Assembly (NCBI GenBank): GCA_965153455.1 | Contig: OZ234499.1 | Span: forward strand, 1,922,001-1,986,000 | Direction: 5' to 3' | DNA length: 64,000 bases | Source of the DNA: Sphagnum compactum | Taxonomy: Eukaryota > Bryophyta > Sphagnopsida > Sphagnales | Shown: positions 61,561 through 64,000 of the stretch, piece after piece | Position numbering within the stretch: position 1 is the first letter of the stretch | Layout of the letters: each line of letters starts with the position of its first letter | Notes under the pieces: model-generated | What the model was told of the DNA's origin: nothing | The model's input: only the letters and a program-made list of their open reading frames with translations | The model's database searches: none | Program-made: the position numbers and the translations under genes

Positions 61561-64000
61561 CTGAAATCAATATCAGAAAACAAGTTACTGGAGCTTCACT
61601 GAGTTGTGTGTGTTTGAGATCAGCAGCTGTAGTGATGGCTTCCCAGTTTAGGCATATTGACATAGATGTGAATAGTAAGCATTGAGATTCATCATATCAA
61701 CATCCGATTGTTTGAAAATGTCAAACATTTGCACAATGAAGTGTAAAAAGCAGCACTGCTTCTTAGATGATTTTGTTTTTAGAGACTGCAAAAATTGTGA
61801 AGAATAACAACAGAGTCCCTCCCACCCACACATGTATCAAGTTTCTGGGAGAAAAAGACTCTTAAGCACATTTGAGCATAACAGCAAGAACACACTCTCT
61901 GTTTCATTTTTCAGAGAAGAAATCTGCTGATTGTCAAATATGAATATGGGCATAGCTTTGCATGGTGATTGTACCAGAGAATGTATGACAGTGGCATCTC
62001 AAGCATTCAAAATGCAGGAGCAACTACTTACAGGCTCTGCAGGCATCCTCTACAAGCACTGAATATGAGTCTCAACACAATCAAGAGTAGGAGTTGGAGT
62101 ACTAACTTCTAGCATCAAGCCAGATTGGGTTGCCAAATAATGGAAACGCATGATCCCTCTGCTCCTCCACAAAAGAGTTTGGTTGCAATGCCTGATTTGG
62201 TCCTCAGTGCTGCCACTGCCCATGAAATTTTCATGACATGGTCCCAGATTCTTGTCCCCAAGCTCTGTAAGATTTGTGGCAGTCTCACCATTATTGGTAA
62301 CAGAAAATGTTGTAGATCCTTGTCATGAAGACATGATTTGAGATTCTCATGATATGGTCCCAGATTCCTGTACCCAAGCTCTGTAAGATTTGTGGCAGTC
62401 TCACCATTATCAGTAACAGAAAATGTTGCAGATCCTTGTCATGATGACATGATTCCAGCAACCACCAAGTGTTGGCTTCACCAGTGCCACTTCGTGGATC
62501 TGGACCAGTTTCTGCAAATTCTTACAGAGTAACATTAGCTTGTCTGAAATTGAGACTACCATCAATGTTCATGTCACCATATTATGCTTTGGGCATGACA
62601 CAGACTTGATTTGGGGCACTTATCTCAACTTTCTTGAGCTCTGCTGAGATGAACTGATCCACTATTTCCATCATCGCTTGAATTGAGACTGAATGACACC
62701 AGTTGATGTCACTGTTCCTCTATGAAATGTGGTTCTCTCAACAGGCTTGGACTCCACACTCTTGTTCATGAGCACCTCCAGGGCACTGAGAGATCAAGGT
62801 TTGGTCCAAGCAGACCAAAAGCTGGATGGAATGCCTTCAAATTGGGTTGAGGGAGAGCCCAAAGAGGGAGGAACTAGCCACAAAGCTCTTGCCAAAACCA
62901 ATGCTAAGTCAGCTGTTGCCTGATCAGTAACCTCCTACTCATACTGGAGGTCATTCAAGATTTTATTGTCATTCATGTAGAACACTGCTGACAGGACATA
63001 TCAAACAGGTACCTAGAAATTCACATGCACCATCTCAATGCTTAACTGAGTTATAAAACCAACTTAAAATCTATAGAGAGGAAACTCTAGAGCACAGTTC
63101 ACAAATCAGAACTGATTCATCTGTTTCTTTGAAGGTGTTGCCTTGATCTAGCATTACATCTGCACACACATGGATGAGGTAATTAATGTATCACAGAGCC
63201 TCTGGGTCATGAACCATAACAGGGTCACTAAGTATCAATATTGAACCTGTATGCCTTACCACTCTTGCTATATATACAAAGAACTCCCCCTAGCTTATAC
63301 ACAAGAAAGACCTGGAAGGAAGAAATACAAGGTGACCAAAATTACAAAACTTTAAAACTAAAACCTACATCACATCTCAGTATGCCCAATTGTCGAATAA
63401 ACAAACTCTGATTCGGATAAGACTAAAGCCTAAGGTTGTTGTGTACCTTGCTGTAATTGTTGGGATAGTCTGCTGATGATACTGTGGTTCGGAAGCATTG
63501 TACTGAGATGTATTGCCTCCATCAGCAGCATGTGCAAACTCTCATCCACTCCAATTGCTGGCAGGCCTAGATTTACAACCACCAAAAGCTTTTGAACTCC
63601 ATGTCATAAAGCATACAACTAGCCTTCACCTACTGTAATTGACAAAATAGTGCCTTAACAAGGATCCTGGAAACAGATCTGGTAGAACCTGGGATATTGA
63701 ATCATGCAAAGGACTGAGGGGCTCTCAATCTCAGGTCAAAGTAGGTTGATAAGTTGATTTTGCTGATCCATCAAGCTCATGTGGTTTCCTTGGAGAAAAC
63801 ACAATTACAAGAGCTCAGCAACCTACAAGCCTCAATAGTCAATTGAATCAATCTCTTACCTAATTTGTTACTTAAAACACAATGAATCACAAAGACATCA
63901 TGCTTCAGAGGACACATACCAGATTGCAATCATCTCTGATGTAAGCCTTTCTGGGACAACAAGCTGGCTGTGTCTCTGAGGCAAGGTCCCTGATATATGA
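61561..64000 (-). other. Exon-like fragments of an unassembled or decayed gene
   Basis: The composition returns to gene-like. On the minus strand, 63,588-63,447 encodes LGLPAIGVDESLHMLLMEAI and continues to SRLSQQLQQ before an AAG|GTACAC donor. The segment 64,000-63,920 is open and ends CTG|GTATGT. The segment 62,930-62,700 is partly open (ADLALVLARAL). Between them stops intervene, and a 116-bp tandem duplication at 62,232-62,457 shifts the frame. I could not join these into one reading frame. It may be a gene entering the window from the right, or a pseudogene. No family recognised. Confidence 0.35.
62232..62457. repeat. Tandem duplication, 116-bp unit, two copies
   Basis: Copies begin CATGACATGGTCCCAG (62,232) and CATGATATGGTCCCAG (62,348), with only scattered differences. 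The unit is not a multiple of three, so any reading frame through both copies would shift. Confidence 0.9.

Overview
This is nuclear DNA of a land plant. The protein-coding genes are split by many short introns. One encodes a 6-phosphogluconolactonase with a long plastid-type N-terminal extension, and another is the plant form of golgin-84. The genes sit as islands in AT-rich sequence full of decayed transposons, small inverted-repeat elements and tandem arrays. I cannot name the species. All gene calls come from reading splice sites and family motifs by eye.

Layout. 1-5,700: repeat-derived sequence, with a GGGAGT-rich retrotransposon-like leader, a SWIM zinc-finger transposase scrap, a degenerate tandem array and a decayed hAT-type transposase (+ strand). 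5,714-12,668 (-): a 13-exon gene for a 1,274-aa multi-pass membrane protein with Ig-like extracellular repeats; its first intron carries a terminal-inverted-repeat element. 12,700-20,900: gene-poor, with microsatellites, a possible Helitron-like piece and a near-perfect 20-bp hairpin. 20,991-21,981 (-): a predicted 3-exon small gene of unknown function. 22,192-24,118 (-): 3-exon 6-phosphogluconolactonase. 24,657-25,674: a long inverted repeat with arms of about 365 bp. 27,887-36,686 (-): complete 21-exon golgin-84 gene, 755 aa, with a SINE-like insertion in one intron. 37,513-39,450 (-): a second decayed hAT copy of the same family as the first, in opposite orientation. 43,800-45,650 (+): decayed reverse transcriptase. 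47,727-48,863 (-): intronless coiled-coil protein of 378 aa, with a four-copy 130-bp tandem array upstream. 50,708-51,326: two abutting MITEs that share a TAA target site. 52,415-52,600 (-): an orphan terminal exon. 54,053-54,312: a 67-bp tandem array. 54,313-61,500: AT-rich, no gene seen. 61,560-64,000: exon-like fragments on the minus strand that I could not assemble.

The five assembled genes are all on the minus strand but look functionally unrelated: plastid or cytosolic oxidative pentose phosphate metabolism, Golgi tethering, a plasma- or endomembrane protein, a coiled-coil protein and an unknown. No operon-like or clustered pathway is evident. The less ordinary points are two probable GC-AG introns, the predicted small gene, the long inverted repeat, the MITE pair and the orphan exon.
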